Source of the DNA: Sympetrum striolatum
Taxonomy: Eukaryota > Arthropoda > Insecta > Odonata > Libellulidae
DNA length: 64,000 bases
Direction of reading: 5' to 3'
Assembly (NCBI GenBank): GCA_947579665.1
Contig: OX388345.1
Location: 36,175,849 to 36,239,848 of the forward strand
Part shown: positions 1-11,884 of the stretch, piece after piece
How positions within the stretch are numbered: position 1 is the first letter of the stretch
Layout of the letters: each line of letters starts with the position of its first letter
Notes under the pieces: model-generated
What the model saw: only the letters and a program-made list of their open reading frames with translations
Told to the model about the DNA's origin: nothing
Databases searched by the model: none
Program-made: the position numbers and the translations under genes

Positions 1-3000
1 TGAGTGATCCGTTGTGAAACATTGGGATAGTTTTTATATCGTTATACCCTACCGAGTAATTTAATTTGTTGGTCGTATAGTTAACTAGAAAAGAACTAAC
101 TCGAATAATTAATTAAAGGTATTTCGGATACAGGGGGGAACCGCCTAGCCTAGGCCAAACATCATTTCAATTAATTCCTTGCTTTAATCACTTTCGCGGC
201 AGAAAAGCAAAATGTTTCCTTGGGGTATGCGAAGTTAATCATCGGTTATTCTTAAAAGTTCTTTTAGAGTCCATGAGATTCTTAAACGAATTTATATCAT
301 TCTTCGGATGAATCACACGTGGTGTGATAGCACGAACAGCATCTGTTGTATGCACTATCGATAAAATTGTATTTAACTTTCGTTAATTCCTCGGCTATTT
401 TTGCAAAATTTTATCGGTCGATTTAGAGTTGCTGTCATGTATGATTTTCGATGTATTGTTAATAAGTTTAGGTTTTATTTGATCCTATTTTTCAACGAAT
501 ATAAACAGTTCGTCCATTTGAGCTGCTTTGAAGGATTCATTACCCAAATTTTAATGCTAACGATAGAATTTATACGAGTTAAATTATCGTTTCTGTTATT
601 ATAATCCTTCCATTCTTTCAGTAAGTGTGTAGGTTTCTACGAAAACTCCATTTCAAATCATTCTTTGTTAGGAATTCGCTCAAAGACGTAACTCCTAGCT
701 TATTCCTAGGGGTATTCGTCTGTATAAAAAATGTGGTGCTATTTACCTTCTATGATGATAATGATTTGATCTATTTCGTATTATCTATTCCATTTACAAA
801 GACGATAGAATAGTTTCGTTAGTATTAAGTTTTTAATTCTAAGCAATTATATACAATTATATATAACACAAACTACCAACAGAATTTCCAAAATTTACCA
901 TTTTCTTGCAAAAAATCACAACTGCCTTAATGAATATACAAAACCTATATATTGGAAAAAGTCTCAAAACCATTGCATCCGATGTTCACTTTTTGATTTA
1001 TATCTCACGTCTACTCTTTGCTATACTACGCTAGCTGAGGAAAACCTATTTCATAAAGTTCGTCTTATCTCATCTTTCCAAAATCGTTTGTTGAAATTTA
1101 TTGACTCATCTAAGCTTGCGTGTTTTGTGCATTTTTGCAACCCGGTGACCCGAATTTCGGGAAAAAATTCAATCCGACAAGCCGAGTGTTCCGGAGCAGA
1201 CGCATAAAGCCTTCAACACTATATTTGGATTGGAGAGATAGCTCGAACATCATTGGACTTCAATATTCATCTGTCGCTGCTTCATCGAGGCGAAAAAATG
1301 CGCCCTCCATTCATAAAGTTAGCCTTTCTATACCTTCTTCTTCGTTTCTCGATAATTTTTATCGAGATAAATCTTGGTCTTTTATGTCGCCTCGTATCTC
1401 TCGGTAGGTTAATATTTTGAGAGACGGTTACATAACTAGCTTTTGTTAACTTCCACCTGTATCAACGAGAACGAATATTTCACCAATCTTCATTATTGGA
1501 GCAGATTTGTGTAAATTTTGAGACTTCAAAGCGCTGTTTACTATTGGAATTTTTTGCATTTCCTGCATGCAGCGAGTATTGTTCTTGAAAAATATCCTTC
1601 AATTCCTCGTTTACGTTTATCCTTGAATCATTCGCAGTGCTCGTGATTAATCGTTAAGTAGTCATTATTCTTTCTTGCAATTCAACTCGTTTTTCTCCGC
1701 AGTAAAAAGTGAGTAGAAACATCAATTAATAGTTTCGTAGTAACTTATTAAGGTAATTTCTTACAAAGTTTACTATTTTTATATTATATTCCCTCGCATT
1801 GAGGGCATAAAAGTTTTCTTTTGGATTGATTAGTTTGTTAAATGTTTAAAGCTCACAGTTTGCTTTGGGTATGATCAGAAACTAAAATTGACTTTATTTA
1901 AAGCAGAGTGATTCTACGATAACTTTACTTATATTAATTTTTTTCACGGCAATATGGAATGTCAACAGTAAATTGGAAATAATTAAGATGTCAGTATTGC
2001 TGCCTCTTTTAAATAGCTGTGCAAGACATTATCCTAATCCGACCCTAGCATGTTTATAGATCCTCCTCACGTTTACAGATTTACAGAAGGTAAGAATTCT
2101 GCTGTTTCAATTTCCTATGCATAGGAATAAGTATTTTCATTTCGATGAAGTACATTTTTGAAAGATTCGTGAGGTCATGTTTTCAAAGTTGGTAATTGAA
2201 TTAAGGTTGCGCACAATTGAGCAGAACATTCCACTGACTTTCGGCTTTAAGAACGATTTACAGCGGATTAGCACTCTTTCAAGTCTCGCAGCCACAGCTT
2301 TAATACGGATGTTCTTCTTGCTAGTTCCTTCAGTGGGTGCGTGGATCAAATTTCATTCGTGCATTAGCGTCTGGTTGTTCAGAATGGCAGAGTCTGAAAG
2401 GACGCCTTTTGCTGCTCGAGATGGATTTTTACATTTGCAAAATTTAGGGGATAAGAAGATGATAGTGCATAAAAGCCGTCCATGGAGGTGTTATACTTAT
2501 TTCCTTGCTGTGGAAACTATTTACATTGTTTGTTGATTGGTCTTACTGGTGAAAGAGGTTTATCTTCCAAAGTGTGAGAGGATGCATCTTTGGCTAATGA
2601 CCGAAATGTTTGCGTTCAACCTAAATTAGTACTTTTCTTCCATGTCTAAGTAGAAAATAAATAATAGCGTCATTATCTCCTCGAAGTCTCCAGGATTGAC
2701 ACTTTTCATCGGTGATCTCTGCAAAACATTTATTCCATTTCGCATGAAATTAAATTTTAAAGGTGAGTCTTTAATTAGCCATTAGAGATTGCGATTTTCG
2801 GTTTTTTATTCAACGACACGCTAAAACGAAGCTTATATATCGTAATTCTCTAAGCCTTACTTATTTCAGCTTGCAGCCACATTTTTCAAGTTGAGGCTAG
2901 AGCGATATAATGTGATACACATATTTTTAACTCCCTAAAAAGATAAATATCCTTTATTTTTTTACCTGTTCTGTGGAAGTTATTACTAATACAATGAAGT

Positions 3001-3600
3001 CTTCAAGGGAGGTAGGTGATCTTCATTTGCCTCTGGATCAGCTTATGGTTGCAAATTTCTTAGGGAAGAAAAATGTCTTGATTTTAAGAACTTAAAAATA
3101 TAAAGTAACCGTAGACACGGAAACATTTTGGATAAGGTGTTTTTGTTCGTTGAAGAAAATTGCGCGGCTGGAAGCAATTTTTACTGTCTCATTACATACC
3201 ACGCTGATAAGTTACGAAGCGAAGGACAAAAAAATCATTTTGCATTCGTAAAAAACTACTGAAACCCTTTTTATAACTCCGCGTTTTCGTCGGAACTTAC
3301 GATCCCTTAGAAATCATGCGTCACTTTTCTTGTAAATATTTTTCGGCTGGACTTGACATGTTCTTTCCAAAAGGCTATTTAGAACTGTCGTTTCTCCGCG
3401 GCTGTAGCAGATGAACATTTTGGCAAGTTTTGATCTCTTTATCTAATTCAATTAGCGATGTAGTTGAGTCTACAGTGATAATCCATACCTCATAGTCGCC
3501 TCGCGGGTAGGCATTTCGATGTAACGGAGTAGCTAGGAACGGACCTCCGCTAGGATCCCATGAACTCATTAGTATTCCTCAGTTATGCATGGGTTTTCTG
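1..3600. other. AT-rich unique DNA, no gene recognised
   Basis: Short frames only; none resembles a known protein and none has a convincing splice or start context. I see no tRNA-like boxes, long inverted repeat or clear tandem array here. The frame at 2177-2536 (119 codons) has no domain and is paired with an opposing frame over the same bases, as expected by chance. Confidence 0.5.
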
Positions 3601-3639
3601 GGGAATGAGTAGGTGCGATGATATAGAGAACGCCTTTCC

Positions 3640-4345
3640 ATCCTGCACTATTCCAGCATATCTATCGTCCGCCGCACATGTGTGTGGGAAAGGCTATGAC
3701 CTTATATGGACGAGGCCCCGCCGCTGCCTTCCACTCGTCACCAGAAGGGAGAGGAAGCCGTAGGCGGAACATGTGGGACGGCGGTACCGTGGGCGAACTC
3801 TCTCTGCATCGTCCTCGGATGTCAAACAGAGAAATCATACCATATTCTGCGCCGAAAAAACAGGTTCCCTGGCCACCCTCTCATCGAGGGAATTCCCTTT
3901 AAGGAGCCTTTTCGGGGGTTGAGGTCCACGAGTGTCCCCTGCCGTTTTCGGACTTCCAGGAATTGTCTCCCGGATCGTGTCACAACGATCTCTCCGGGTG
4001 GGGTGATGCGTGAAAGTGGCGGTTCACGGCTGTCTGCTCGTGCATCTTTCATTTTTATCCGATATTAAGAGAGGAATGCAGTTTGTGGATGTTGGCGCGG
4101 TGGTGGATGGTTTCAGATGTTTACTGGGTTGTGGGATGGTATCCATGCCGAAGTTTTACACGTGGTGTGATCAGCGGCTTAGGATGACAACACCTGTTGG
4201 CTCTGGATGGTGTCGTCCGAATCGGTGGACTTCTTCTTTTATCTCGCTTGTGGGAAATTGTGTTAGGTTGAGAAAAGATGTGGCAGGGATATGGGAGATG
4301 GTGTTTTTTTGCGATGAAAATTTGACTACTCATGCAAAATAGTTT
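3640..4345. other. GC-richer island without recognisable product
   Basis: This stretch is clearly richer in G, C and CpG than its flanks, which is why several overlapping frames stay open on both strands (up to 120 codons at 3706-4068). None of the translations shows a domain or a repeated codon pattern. It could be an unrecognised exon, a regulatory island or an old insertion; the sequence alone does not decide. Confidence 0.35.
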
Positions 4346-4796
4346 GTGTTATTTGTTATGATATTGATAATGATTAATATTTATATCATGATTGACTATT
4401 ACACTCTTTAGCGAAGGTAGAAGAGCTAGGAGAATCATATATATATATCAGATAAGAGGAAAGGGATTGTTAAAAACGTGATGGCAGGTAGAATGTAAGG
4501 GAAAATATAGAGGAAAAGACAGAAAAAAGAAGCTTGATGATATCATGGAGTAAGATAATCTATGGTGATCGGAAGTAAAGGGTAAGACACGAAGGAACAA
4601 AATAAAGGGCATTGAATAGAGAATATTGGGGCCATTGAAGCTATTGGAATAAAAAATATACACGTTTCAATATATTATTAACCATACGAGTTATAATCGT
4701 TAAACTATCCACCATTGATGTTATTATGTCGATTGATTTTGCATCTTCGCTTCACGGGTTAAACATTGAGCTTGCTATGAAATTAGGAATATGCTG

Positions 4797-5064
4797 TAAT
4801 GTAACAAACATCTTAGTGTTCATTAGTATTTGATAGTTGGTGCCAAATTGGCATTTCTTCCGATTCTTCTGTTGTTTTATGCTCACGGATTTTAAATGAA
4901 CTAAACTTGAAAATCCCGAAGAAGCAACTAGTAAGAGTAAGGTAACAAACTATTTCGTGTCGATTAGTGTGTAATAGTTTGGACCAAACTGGTATTTCTT
5001 CCGATTATTTCTTAGTTTTAGGTACAGGGATACGAAATGAGCTAGCATAGGAAATCCCTAGGAC
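4797..5064. repeat. Diverged two-copy tandem duplication, period 141 bp
   Basis: Two adjacent copies begin at the shared word AACAAAC at 4803 and 4944. They share, in the same order, a block near TTAGT, a CCAAA-TGG-ATTTCTTCCGATT block (4852 and 4993) and a GAAAATCCC/GAAATCCC end. Copies differ by many substitutions and small indels, so the duplication is old. No coding potential is seen. Confidence 0.75.
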
Positions 5065-6349
5065 TCCTCACATCCCTATGCGATCGAACCTTGAACCGAT
5101 ATTGCGGTTGTCCTGGTTTACCTCACCAACGCGGCGTATAAACGAGGCAGCGTTGGGGGCGTATCGAGTAAATTAATACCAGGTGTCGCGGGCGTAAAAA
5201 GCGACCGAGTTTTGAGCAGGAGGCGAGGGTGGCGATGAACGGGGAGGTGAAATCCTGGCGTCGCGGTTATCCGAAGGATCAAATCGCTGGATAATTGCGT
5301 AACGGCGTACGTGAGTGCAACGTGGAGCCGATTGGAGAAAGTGTTACGAATGTCGGGCGACTTCCAGCAGATGCAAATGAATTTTATTCGTTTCCCAGTC
5401 CAAGGCTGACTGGTTTTACTAAAATAAATGAAAGCTATATTTTTCTCAAACCTGTACGGAAAGATCGACGTAAAAATATTTCATTCATCAATCTATGGTG
5501 GCAGGTACGTTCTGCCTTCATTTACGCTAAAATAAAGCGGCTGCTTTTTGCAATTTTTCAATGTTCCACGATTCTGCAGATTGATAGCGAATGATTTGTT
5601 TCATAAATTCTTATTTTCTGATGCTTTGGCGTTTTTTGTCATTGTATTTCGGAGTTAAATGAATTAGGTGATCATATTTTTTCAATTCAGTACCTGTAGA
5701 GGCAAAGGTATTTAATTCGTCAAAATATTGCTGCAGGAAAATTCTTTCCTCGTTAACCTAAAACAATGTTCAAAGTTTGATAATATTAGTTAAAATTTTG
5801 CGATGTGACGAAGCGTCTCTCTTTTTAATGAACGAACGATAGTTTTATCTAGAGTATGTGTATAAATATTTTTACTATTCGTCGGCTCATATCAGCTGAA
5901 AAATATCTGCTATGTCATTCCTGGTTGGTATTAATTCTTTCATTGTTGCGTTTGTAATTTTCATATTTCTCCTCTAGAAAACTTTCAGTCCGTGCTTTAT
6001 TCAATATTTTATCCATAAGCCTGCAATTAGCTGATTCTTTCAAAGCCACGCTCCCTTGTCGGAAGTTGGTATTTGTTATGTCTCGTTATAGGTCAGCGTA
6101 AGATTTACTCCACGCATGTTCCATCTCTGATGCTTTAACTTTCTATTTCTGCTCATGCAACTGTTTGCGAAGATTTTATCTGAGAAAGCCGCACTTATAC
6201 ATTGCATTGCTGATCGTTCTTTTTTGTACTCTATTTTTTATTTCAGTCAGTTTTAATGGAAGAATGTCTCGATAAGGGAAGAAAAACTTGCCTCTGTGTT
6301 GTATTTTTATAAGAAATTCAGAAATGTATTATTGACACTTACCTTCATA
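5065..6349. other. GC-richer patch then AT-rich DNA, no gene seen
   Basis: About 5080-5345 is GC-richer with several CpGs; the frame at 5295-5594 that runs out of it (99 codons) has no recognisable domain. The rest is AT-rich with nothing I can name. Confidence 0.4.
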
Positions 6350-6495
6350 AGAGAATACAGCAAAACTTGCTATGATAACATAGTGCAAATCATTACAAAA
6401 ATGAAATGCATAACGTATTTAATTCGTTACAGTTATTTTAAATTATAATACTAATATCTCAAGTGAGAAAAAATAAACATTTGAGTCCCCCTGAC
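6350..6495 (-). mobile_element. AT-rich dispersed repeat, copy 1 (probable retroelement 3' part)
   Basis: Aligns without rearrangement to 58789-58925: shared words include GAATACAGC, a stretch around TAATTCGTT, and AATATCTCAAGTG followed by an AAAAAATAAACATT block. The minus-strand reading places the conserved TTTATTTTTT-containing end upstream of an A-rich region. Orientation and class are inferred; a LINE or SINE 3' end is likely, but no coding part is present. Confidence 0.6.
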
Positions 6496-7624
6496 AATAG
6501 ATAATATTAAAAATTCGTCTTTAATCATCACGTTTATCATAGGGCTTCACCCTTGAGGATTGTAATGACAATAGATATTTTTTGTGGTCAGGGTAGCTTT
6601 GGAATCTAATTATGTAATTCCTAATACATGGTTTTTCTCTATAAGGTTTTCGTGTTATATTTACTTCACTTCAATCAGTGTATGAAGCAAAAACCTTGAA
6701 AATCATCTCGTCTTCTATTCTAAGTTTCCGAAAGCGGAGCATTTGGATTTTTCTTCTACTTCTATTCCTTAGTGCTATATATAGTTTTATGTAAACGAGA
6801 CAGCGGAATTAACGAGAAATGTCACGGAACACCGTAGTATATTTTCATCCATAATACATCAGGGAGCCCAGTTCGAGGTTTTGCATAAATATTTGTCGGC
6901 TGTTGCGAGGTGTAAACTTGTTCCCGCCGAAGCCTTTATTTGAGGCAACGCGTGGGATCAAATGATGCTCAGTAATTCAATTTCATTCTCTTTCTCAGCC
7001 CATGTCGGAATTAGCATGCGAAAGGAAACATTAATTGACTGTTAAAATAACCGGGTTGCAAATGTTAATCACATCCTTATTTGTTCTTGTATTCATGAAT
7101 GGATAACAGAGTAGCGTTTGGTACTAGGCTAAGTGGTTCACAAATATTAAATCTGCGGTGATTGGATATGTAACATGTTTGCGTATGTATGTCTTCATTT
7201 AGTCGTCTCTCATCTATTTAGTGTAACTTTTCCAATTTTCCATTTTAATTATTTCTTACTTGTCACCTCGTTACTAAGAAATTAATTATAGTGGATGCGC
7301 CTGACCGTTTCCCCGTTTTCGACGAGTCCATCTTTTCCGTGAGTTAAGAAATAGGGGTGTGAGTTGGACAGATGGCATTGACGGAACCGTATTCCTTGAT
7401 TTCGTCAACGAAATCCCTGGCGGTCAATCTTCCTTAGCTTCCCCTCATCTACCCTTTCCAATTTCCTCTCCCCCTAACTTCTGCGCATTTGGATGCATCC
7501 AAAACACATGACCACTAAACACAACATTTAAAATTCCAGTTTTTGTTGAAATTGCTCATATATCATGATTAAATTACTCATTATTAATGATGCTCTACCT
7601 AGATTTTATTCGAAGGACAATTAT
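6496..7624. other. AT-rich DNA, nothing recognised
   Basis: No gene, RNA gene, inverted repeat or tandem array that I can support. Confidence 0.45.
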
Positions 7625-7715
7625 CAACCCGGGTTCGATTCCCGGTGGGAGCCAATGTGCGATATGACCTAAGCTGTCGAAGCACTTTTAACAATACTAC
7701 TACTACTACGACAAT
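7625..7715 (+). mobile_element. tRNA-derived SINE, 5'-truncated head (family S1)
   Basis: Positions 7630-7653 read as a tRNA T arm and acceptor end: a canonical Pol III B box GGTTCGATTCC and the end GGTGGGAGCC. This is followed by a non-tRNA body (ATGACCTAAGCTGTCGAAGC, then ACTTTTAACAATACTACTAC). The same head and body occur on the minus strand at 38122-38000, proving a mobile family. No A box is visible upstream, so this copy lacks the front of the head. The tail is a short TAC run. Confidence 0.8.
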
Positions 7716-9543
7716 TATCAAGCATATGAGTTGATGTATAAGTGATTGCCATTTTATTCTGTACGTTACAGTTAATTATTTTCTGTAATTTGGATTGGTA
7801 ATCTTTAATTTGTGTCAGTATGTGACAGTATTTTCTTCTTATTTTGGCCTTTTTTGTTTTATTTTAAAGCACTTTTGTTTCCCTTTATTGTTTGCTAATG
7901 TGAGCCGGGAGCTAAATTAATTTTTACTCATTGCATTAAAAAAAATAACTCTATATTTTCATCCTGTCAACAGACGTTTACTTTGACTGGATGTCAGTGT
8001 TTTTGTACGTGTTTGGAATGAAAAGATGCTAATGTTTTGTAATTCTTCATTATCACACCTGCTAGCTTTTCATTATATATGAGTAAAAGTTGCTTGCATT
8101 CTGCAAGCTATTTTTTATAATTAATGATATTTCTGCCTGCCCCAGCAACCTGTTTAAAGTAATAGATTTCTATCTTCTCGTTTAATCTAATTCCCGCCGC
8201 TTATTTCAAGTTTATCGATCTTCCTTCTTAAACTATTCCATCGATTTCAACCAAATTTCACACACTTCGCCTTTGTGGGACGGAAAATTAGGCTGTTAAA
8301 GATTCATTCTGTAATAGTACCGGGTTTGAATCCAGAGCGGAAATGCATCCATAACAAATGTACGTAATGTTTGCTGGCATTTATGGCAGACCTTTTTTCT
8401 TTAGCGAATTTAAATTAGAAAAATTGGTCCTACGAAATCGAGAAAAGTATCAAAAGTGGGAAAATCAAATAAAGATTCTTATTTTGGCTGTAGATTATAC
8501 CTTTTGAATCGTAATTACGAGATCTGTAGCGAAATAAACGAAAATTATGTAAAATTTCGTCATAATAAACAAGTTTCCCTGACTGACGATTGTTGAATCC
8601 GAGCTCAAACATTTTCCCATAAGAATACACAGGGAATTTTGGTACATATTTCATCGTCTTATTTACAGTGACAGTAAGATATATGTTACTTGATAATTGT
8701 AATTGTTCCGTCATGCTTGGCAGGAGAGTACATTTGTTACTATGCATATGATATTAATTAAATTAGCTCACACACTACTGCTTGAAAAGTATCCCCGTGA
8801 GAAATATCCCTTCATCAATAAATGATTACAGACATGGAATTGGTGATGTTGTCTGTTAATGGAGAGGCAATGAATAGGGCTGTGCGGTCATTCGGCTTGT
8901 CGCCTTTTTGATTCTCCTTTTGCCTTCCAATTGGAAGCTGTAGGATACCGGTAATTGAAAAGTGCTCGTGTAAGCCACACCGTTTCCATACTTCCCGAAG
9001 CGTAACTCGATAATCATGAAATGTTTCTTTTTAATCCAGGGCTTGCTGCTTCGAGTGGTTAACTGTATGGTGTTTGCGGTAAGGAAGCGATTCGTTTTTT
9101 GCGAGTAGAATGTTATCGCAAACATATCGATTCGAGAGAAGCTCTAGCGATATGCTCCCGTTATGATAGCGTGTTGAACCAACCATCCTCTGTGGATTAT
9201 GCGAACGTTTTAGGATGTTAGTGGTTTTCCGTATGATTTCCCCTTGTTTTTCCGAATTCAGTTTCAAAGGTTATTGAAAATGGACTCCTCTGTGAAGAAA
9301 TTGCGTTAGTAAGAGTGCATTCTCGTGTTTATCTCGTACATATAAATCTGTCAACAAGTATGAAATATCAGATTAGGTATAAAATAGTGGTGTCAATGAT
9401 TAGATTTTTGTAGTTATATGCAAGATTAGTTAATATTTTTATTATTTCCTCCGTAACTGGTTGTTCCAGCGATGTTGTTGGTTATTTTATATTCGTAGCA
9501 TATCAACATTAATCTCGTAACCTCATCTCATTGATTATTGTTG
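7716..9543. other. AT-rich DNA, nothing recognised
   Basis: Several chance frames (for example minus 8430-8747 and 8856-9125) have no domain. No repeats found that match other parts of the window. Confidence 0.45.
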
Positions 9544-9785
9544 AAGGACTTTATTTAGCGAAATTGAGACTTATAAGTAACGTCTTCCATTTAACCAATA
9601 TATTTACATACAATTGTTAATAGTGAAAATGATAAAATGAAACAAATCTCTGTAAAATGATAAAAAATAAAAATCTATATTAATATTAAACTTAATACTC
9701 AAACTTATGCAAAATTAAAATACGATCATAAAGTAATATTATAATACGAACATATACATGTATTAAATTATAAACCTAACCTATA
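9544..9785 (-). mobile_element. LINE 3' end (family L1a), minus orientation
   Basis: Reading the minus strand, an AT-rich segment leads to GTCTCAATTTCGCT and then AAATAAAGTCCTT, matching 29881-29922 on the plus strand. The AT-rich part matches 41038-41200 through a shared CAAACTTAT...AAAATACGATCATA core (9707-9732 versus 41137-41163). AATAAA near the end fits a retroelement 3' terminus. No coding part remains. Confidence 0.65.
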
Positions 9786-10588
9786 AAATTAATCGCCGTA
9801 ACTATGTCAATTTGGTTGCACATACATTACATTACTTTGGTTATATTTGGTTCTCCTTTTCCTTTCTTTTATTATTTCTTGACAACTATTCTTTTCAATG
9901 TTATAATAACAACAGTTATTTTTGACCACCTGTTAACAACTCATCCATTGTCATTTAAAGGAAGTACGTTTCGTGACTCATCTAGTGATTTATTTCAGTG
10001 CAAAGTGCCCGACTCCATGGAGTGCACCACTCGTAACAGGAGAGCCAAGAGAAGTGTGAAATAACCCTTTTATTTACCTCCTGTCATTACCAGCTTCAAA
10101 TGAGATGCCGCCCTGGGAAACATTTATTGTCGTATTAATTCCTCTCTCATTGTAATTAATACCAGAATCCTATATTTTTACGCTATCTGCTACAGTCATT
10201 TGTCATTAGTTGTTTTAGTCACCTCGTGAGTCTTATAATAGATTGATCTCTCCAATTCTCTCACCGTTTACAAGTATATTTTTCATTTTTTTTCATTCAG
10301 TAGCAGTTCTTTCTTTTTAATGTATTAATATCAGGCATTCGTGTGCACAAATTTTCCATTCGGAATTATTAAGCCTCTAAGCTACACCCTGTAGAGGTTG
10401 CTTCACTCATTGTCTTTAGTTATCAGATGTCTATTATTAATGAATTAAATTAATTGAAGAACGTGTTGCTTTGTGGTAATCGGTAACCAAGAAATGAACA
10501 GGCTTGCTTTACCCTGTTTGTCCTGAAACTGACCGGTTATAGTGACTGAACATTATCCACTGTCCTTGAATACTGTTACGTTTATCAC
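9786..10588. other. AT-rich DNA, nothing recognised
   Basis: The frame at 9804-10064 is short and lacks a domain. No repeat with another copy in the window was seen. Confidence 0.45.
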
Positions 10589-10965
10589 CTGAAGATAATC
10601 ATCTCAAGAGATTTTTCCCCTGATGAAGATCATCACCCCAAGAGGTTCTCCCCCCTGTTGATGACAATCCCAAGAGGTTTATCTCCTGATGATGGCGATC
10701 AATAGCCGAAAACGACCCCTGTCAGAATTGAAGTGTGCAAAACCTACGTCTCCTTCATTTCCGGGATATCTTCGTCCCCTGATGATGAGCATCCCAAGAC
10801 ATTTGTCCCCAGAAGATGCTTGTCCCACACTGTTCTCCCCCTGATGATGATCAGCGCATGAGGTTCATTACCTGATGATGGTATCCTATTTCCGAAAACG
10901 ACCCTTCTCAGAATTGAACTGTGCAAAATCCTCTTCTTCTCTGTGTTAATTTCTGGGATATCTCC
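10589..10965 (+). repeat. 31-bp minisatellite with 186-bp higher-order units
   Basis: Units starting CTGATGATG or close variants begin at 10589, 10620, 10655, 10686, 10779, 10810, 10841 and 10872. Spacings are 31 bp except one of 35 bp and one 93-bp unit (three times 31). The 93-bp unit at 10686 recurs at 10872, exactly 186 bp (six times 31) later. Both contain CTGATGATGG, then a small GG/CC stem, CCGAAAACGACCC and a CAGAATTGAA box. Consensus of the short unit ends in CCCAAGAGGTTYTCCCC. The CTGATGA plus CCGAAA layout resembles a hammerhead core (see 46096-46138). Confidence 0.85.
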
Positions 10966-11019
10966 TAATTTTATCTCCGCAACTTTCACTGCAATTATGG
11001 CTCCAAAGTCTGCTCTCGG

Positions 11020-11076
11020 CTCAGGTTTCTCGCGTCGAAGATATCCCGATATTTCGGTCTCCTCGCATCCTCAGGT
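11020..11076 (-). other. Isolated CTGAGGATG...CCGAAA motif
   Basis: On the minus strand this reads CCTGAGGATGCGAGGAGACC followed by GAAATATCGGGATATC and a TCTTCGACGCGAG end. It has the same layout as the CTGATGATG...GAAA motif elsewhere in the window but with a changed first box. It lies just after the 31-bp array. Function unknown. Confidence 0.3.
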
Positions 11077-11099
11077 ACCTTCGTTAACTAGCTAACCCA

Positions 11100-11460
11100 C
11101 TCAGTCCCGGCTAATTGGTGGAGTGGCTACTGGGGCGAGATTGCATCTGCACTTAGTCGCCCGAGGGACTTATCGTCTGCTGATTCAGGGTCCTCGGAGC
11201 ATTTCGCCAGACGTGAGTCAGGGAGACAGTCTCGTCGGGTGTCTTCCCTCCGCGGTAGCTCGGCGTTTCCTGCTTTCTGAATCATTTCGCAGAGGGCGGA
11301 AAAGGGACTGCCGTCCTACGAAAGAGAAGTCGAGCTGCCGATTCGACGAAGGGAGTGACGCGCCCGGATCTAAAATGCGCTCGCGTGACTCATTTCTATT
11401 TCCCCTTCGCCAGCTGATGTGGGGGAGGGCGAGGGTGGGGAGGTGATGGGAAGATTGATG
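11100..11460. other. GC-richer island, no recognised product
   Basis: CpG-rich compared with its flanks. One 107-codon frame (11123-11446) is open but has no domain and biased, low-information composition. I cannot tell whether this is exon, regulatory DNA or neither. Confidence 0.3.
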
Positions 11461-11668
11461 ACAGGATGGATTAAATGGGAGTGCGGATTCACGGGTAGTT
11501 TGAACGGTGGTAAAACCGTTGGTTGAGTTAGGGTTTTAGTGAGGGGATCGTGATTTGCAACGTTTATATTTATTTGAGTACGTTCCTGAAGTGGGGATGG
11601 TACGACCTTCAGGTTGTTTGCGACCTTTGCTTTATGTATTTCAAATTAATATATTATGAAGGAAGGAT

Positions 11669-11835
11669 GGCCACTGACGGTTTTGTTATTAAGGTAGGAA
11701 AAACACCAGAAACCATCAAAACTCAAGTTACAGTTGCCCAAGGACTGACTTACAAAACCCAACTTACTTACAGGCAACTGTAAATTGAGTTTTAATGGTT
11801 TTTGGTGTTTTTCCTACCACAATAAATTTGTTTAA
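11669..11835. mobile_element. Hairpin MITE (family M1), 46-bp arms
   Basis: Arms at 11693-11738 and 11773-11818 are inverted copies with only a few mismatches; each contains GTAGGAAAAACACCA, an AACCAT-AAAACTCAA block and CAGTTGCC. The loop is about 34 bp. A GGCCACTGACGG box lies just outside the left arm (11669). The related element at 55440-55643 shares AAAACACCA, AAACCATCAAAA and a GGCCACTGATGG box, so this is a family. No clear target duplication or coding part. Confidence 0.8.
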
Positions 11836-11854
11836 AATTTAAATAACGTTTAAA

Positions 11855-11884
11855 TTGGTGCTACTCCAGTATATTCAGCACCAA
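11855..11884. repeat. Small perfect inverted repeat
   Basis: TTGGTGCT at 11855-11862 is mirrored by AGCACCAA at 11877-11884 with a 14-bp loop. It may be the edge of an old MITE or chance. Confidence 0.35.

Noticed and set aside
7625..7715. Functional tRNA gene
   Set aside because: Only the T-arm half is present and it runs into a SINE body shared with 38 kb.
8310..8350. B-box-like GGGTTTGAATCC
   Set aside because: No A box upstream and no match to the SINE families here; may be chance.
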